Assembly (NCBI GenBank): GCA_023405875.1
Contig: JAEXXN010000141.1
Location: 1 to 5,779, forward strand
Origin: Bacillota bacterium
Lineage (GTDB): Bacteria; Bacillota; Clostridia; Lutisporales; Lutisporaceae
Direction of reading: 5' to 3'
DNA length: 5,779 nt
Shown here in pieces: positions 5,070 to 5,779 of the stretch. The position numbers and the translations under genes are program-made. The number at the start of each line of letters is the position of its first letter. The first letter of the stretch is position 1. The notes under the pieces were generated by a model that searched no databases, was not told where the DNA came from, and saw only the letters and a program-made list of their open reading frames with translations.

Positions 5070-5779
5070 TCACTCCAATTCCATGAGCTTCATCTTTTCC
5101 CTTACCTCTGTAAGAGTAGCCCTTGCCTCTTCCCTTGCCTTGCGGTTTCCCATCTTCAGTATGTCGATGATGCTGTCCTTGTCCTGAAGCAGCAGCTGTC
5201 TCCTCTCGTACATGGGAGCCATGAAGCTTATGATGTTTTCTGCCAGGTCCTTTTTACAGGCTACACAGCCCAGCGCTCCGGTCTTGCATACCTCGCATAT
5301 CTCCTGGTGCCTGTTCTCTGTGAATACCTTGTGAAAAGCATAAACAGTACATACCTCCGGATGTCCGGGGTCGTTCTTCCTTATTTTCTGCGGATCGGTT
5401 ATCATCTTCTTTACCTTCTCCCTTATAATATCGGGAGAGTCGGACAAGGAAATGGTATTGTCATAGCTTTTGCTCATTTTCCTGCCGTCAAGTCCCGGCA
5501 GGACCTTTATCTGGTTCATCTTTGCCTGGGGCTCCGGGAAGGTATCTCCATACATATAATTGAACCTTCTTGCAAGCTCTCTTGTCAGCTCCAGGTGAGG
5601 CAGCTGGTCTTCACCTACCGGTACCACGTTTGCCTTATGAACAAGTATGTCGGCAGCCTGGAGATTAGGATATCCCAGGAAGCCATAGGTTGTGATATTC
5701 TTTTCCTTGAGCTGTACCAACTGGTCCTTATAGGTAGGACATCGCTCCAGCCACGAAAGAGGAATTATCATTGAGAGCA
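5070..5779 (-). CDS. trpS: Tryptophan--tRNA ligase (5' end beyond window; C-terminal about 235 residues)
   Basis: This class I aminoacyl-tRNA synthetase activates tryptophan with ATP and loads it on tRNA-Trp in the cytoplasm. The frame is open to the window edge, and codons before the Met at 5771 continue it (..LSMIIPLSWLERCPTYK), so that Met is internal and roughly the first 100 residues with the HIGH motif are missing. Numbering from 5771: TTYGFLGYPNLQAADIL (27-43) and VPVGEDQLPHLELTRELA (50-67) are diagnostic of TrpRS. GRKMSKSYDNT (96-106) contains the intact KMSKS loop that binds ATP. The helical anticodon-binding domain holds C141-x20-C162-x6-C169-x2-C172 plus C159, close to the [4Fe-4S] motif C-x22-C-x6-C-x2-C reported for Thermotoga maritima TrpRS. 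The gene heads the trpS-scpA-scpB cluster. Any promoter or T-box leader lies outside the window. Confidence 0.96.
   Translation of the reverse strand, partial: LSMIIPLSWLERCPTYKDQLVQLKEKNITTYGFLGYPNLQAADILVHKANVVPVGEDQLPHLELTRELARRFNYMYGDTFPEPQAKMNQIKVLPGLDGRKMSKSYDNTISLSDSPDIIREKVKKMITDPQKIRKNDPGHPEVCTVYAFHKVFTENRHQEICEVCKTGALGCVACKKDLAENIISFMAPMYERRQLLLQDKDSIIDILKMGNRKAREEARATLTEVREKMKLMELE
5073..5076 (-). promoter_or_regulatory. scpA ribosome binding site inside the 3' end of trpS
   Basis: GGAG at 5076-5073 covers the final Leu-Glu codons of trpS and lies 7 bases before the scpA ATG, with the trpS TGA (5072-5070) in between. Ribosomes finishing trpS therefore end on the scpA initiation site, which fixes the scpA start and implies coupled translation. 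Confidence 0.7.

Noticed and set aside
4133..5086. A 317-codon plus-strand open frame opposite scpA and scpB
   Set aside because: It lies antisense to two clearly recognised genes. Its translation shows no recognisable family or coherent domain and it has no good ribosome binding site; it is a shadow frame created by codon usage on the other strand.
4974..5774. A 266-codon plus-strand open frame opposite trpS
   Set aside because: It is antisense to trpS, whose KMSKS and QAADIL motifs are unambiguous. The plus-strand translation is rich in Leu/Ser/Tyr without known motifs.
1..5779. Mobile elements, CRISPR arrays, tRNA/rRNA genes, defence or toxin-antitoxin systems
   Set aside because: No transposase, terminal repeats, regularly spaced repeats or RNA-gene-like segments were seen. 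The MazG-like gene is not next to a MazE/MazF-type pair; the name alone is not evidence of a toxin-antitoxin system.

Overview
The window reads as a chromosomal housekeeping and sporulation segment of an endospore-forming Clostridia-type Firmicute. The best guess is the Ruminiclostridium/Acetivibrio part of the class. This rests on the GerW-family spore protein, a DUF2953 partner, the order trpS, scpA, scpB, DUF2953, gerW, mazG-like, dacF-like, rluB-like, GGAGG-type ribosome binding sites and AT-rich intergenic DNA. The organism name is inference; no 16S or other marker is present. All eight genes lie on the minus strand, so transcription runs from high to low coordinates, and the two outermost genes are cut by the window edges.

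Reading in the direction of transcription: (1) 5779-3787 is a tight cluster of trpS (5' end missing), scpA and scpB, with gaps of a few bases and a clear rho-independent terminator after scpB. (2) 3672-2529 is a two-gene sporulation unit, a membrane-anchored DUF2953 protein (YtfI-like) and a GerW/YtfJ protein, with a near-palindrome between them and a second terminator overlapping the gerW stop codon. (3) 2335-1937 is a solitary MazG-like NTP pyrophosphohydrolase with an unusual C-terminal extension and a promoter whose extended -10 overlaps the upstream ATG of the open frame. (4) 1719-589 is a secreted D-Ala-D-Ala carboxypeptidase of the DacF/DacB type. It is preceded by a 217-bp leader holding two well-matched inverted repeats of similar design. 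(5) 468-1 is the N-terminal part of an RluB/RsuA-type pseudouridine synthase, possibly with its own promoter.

Functionally the segment joins translation (TrpRS, rRNA pseudouridylation), chromosome condensation and segregation (ScpAB with SMC) and spore or cell-wall biology (GerW, DUF2953, carboxypeptidase). This resembles the scpA-scpB-dacB-spmA-spmB-rluB neighbourhood of Bacillus subtilis, but without spmA/spmB between the carboxypeptidase and rluB. I see no mobile element, CRISPR array, RNA gene, defence island or clearly new system. The items most worth a second look are the putative iron-sulfur cysteine motif in TrpRS, the paired inverted repeats upstream of the carboxypeptidase gene, and the C-terminal module of the MazG-like protein.
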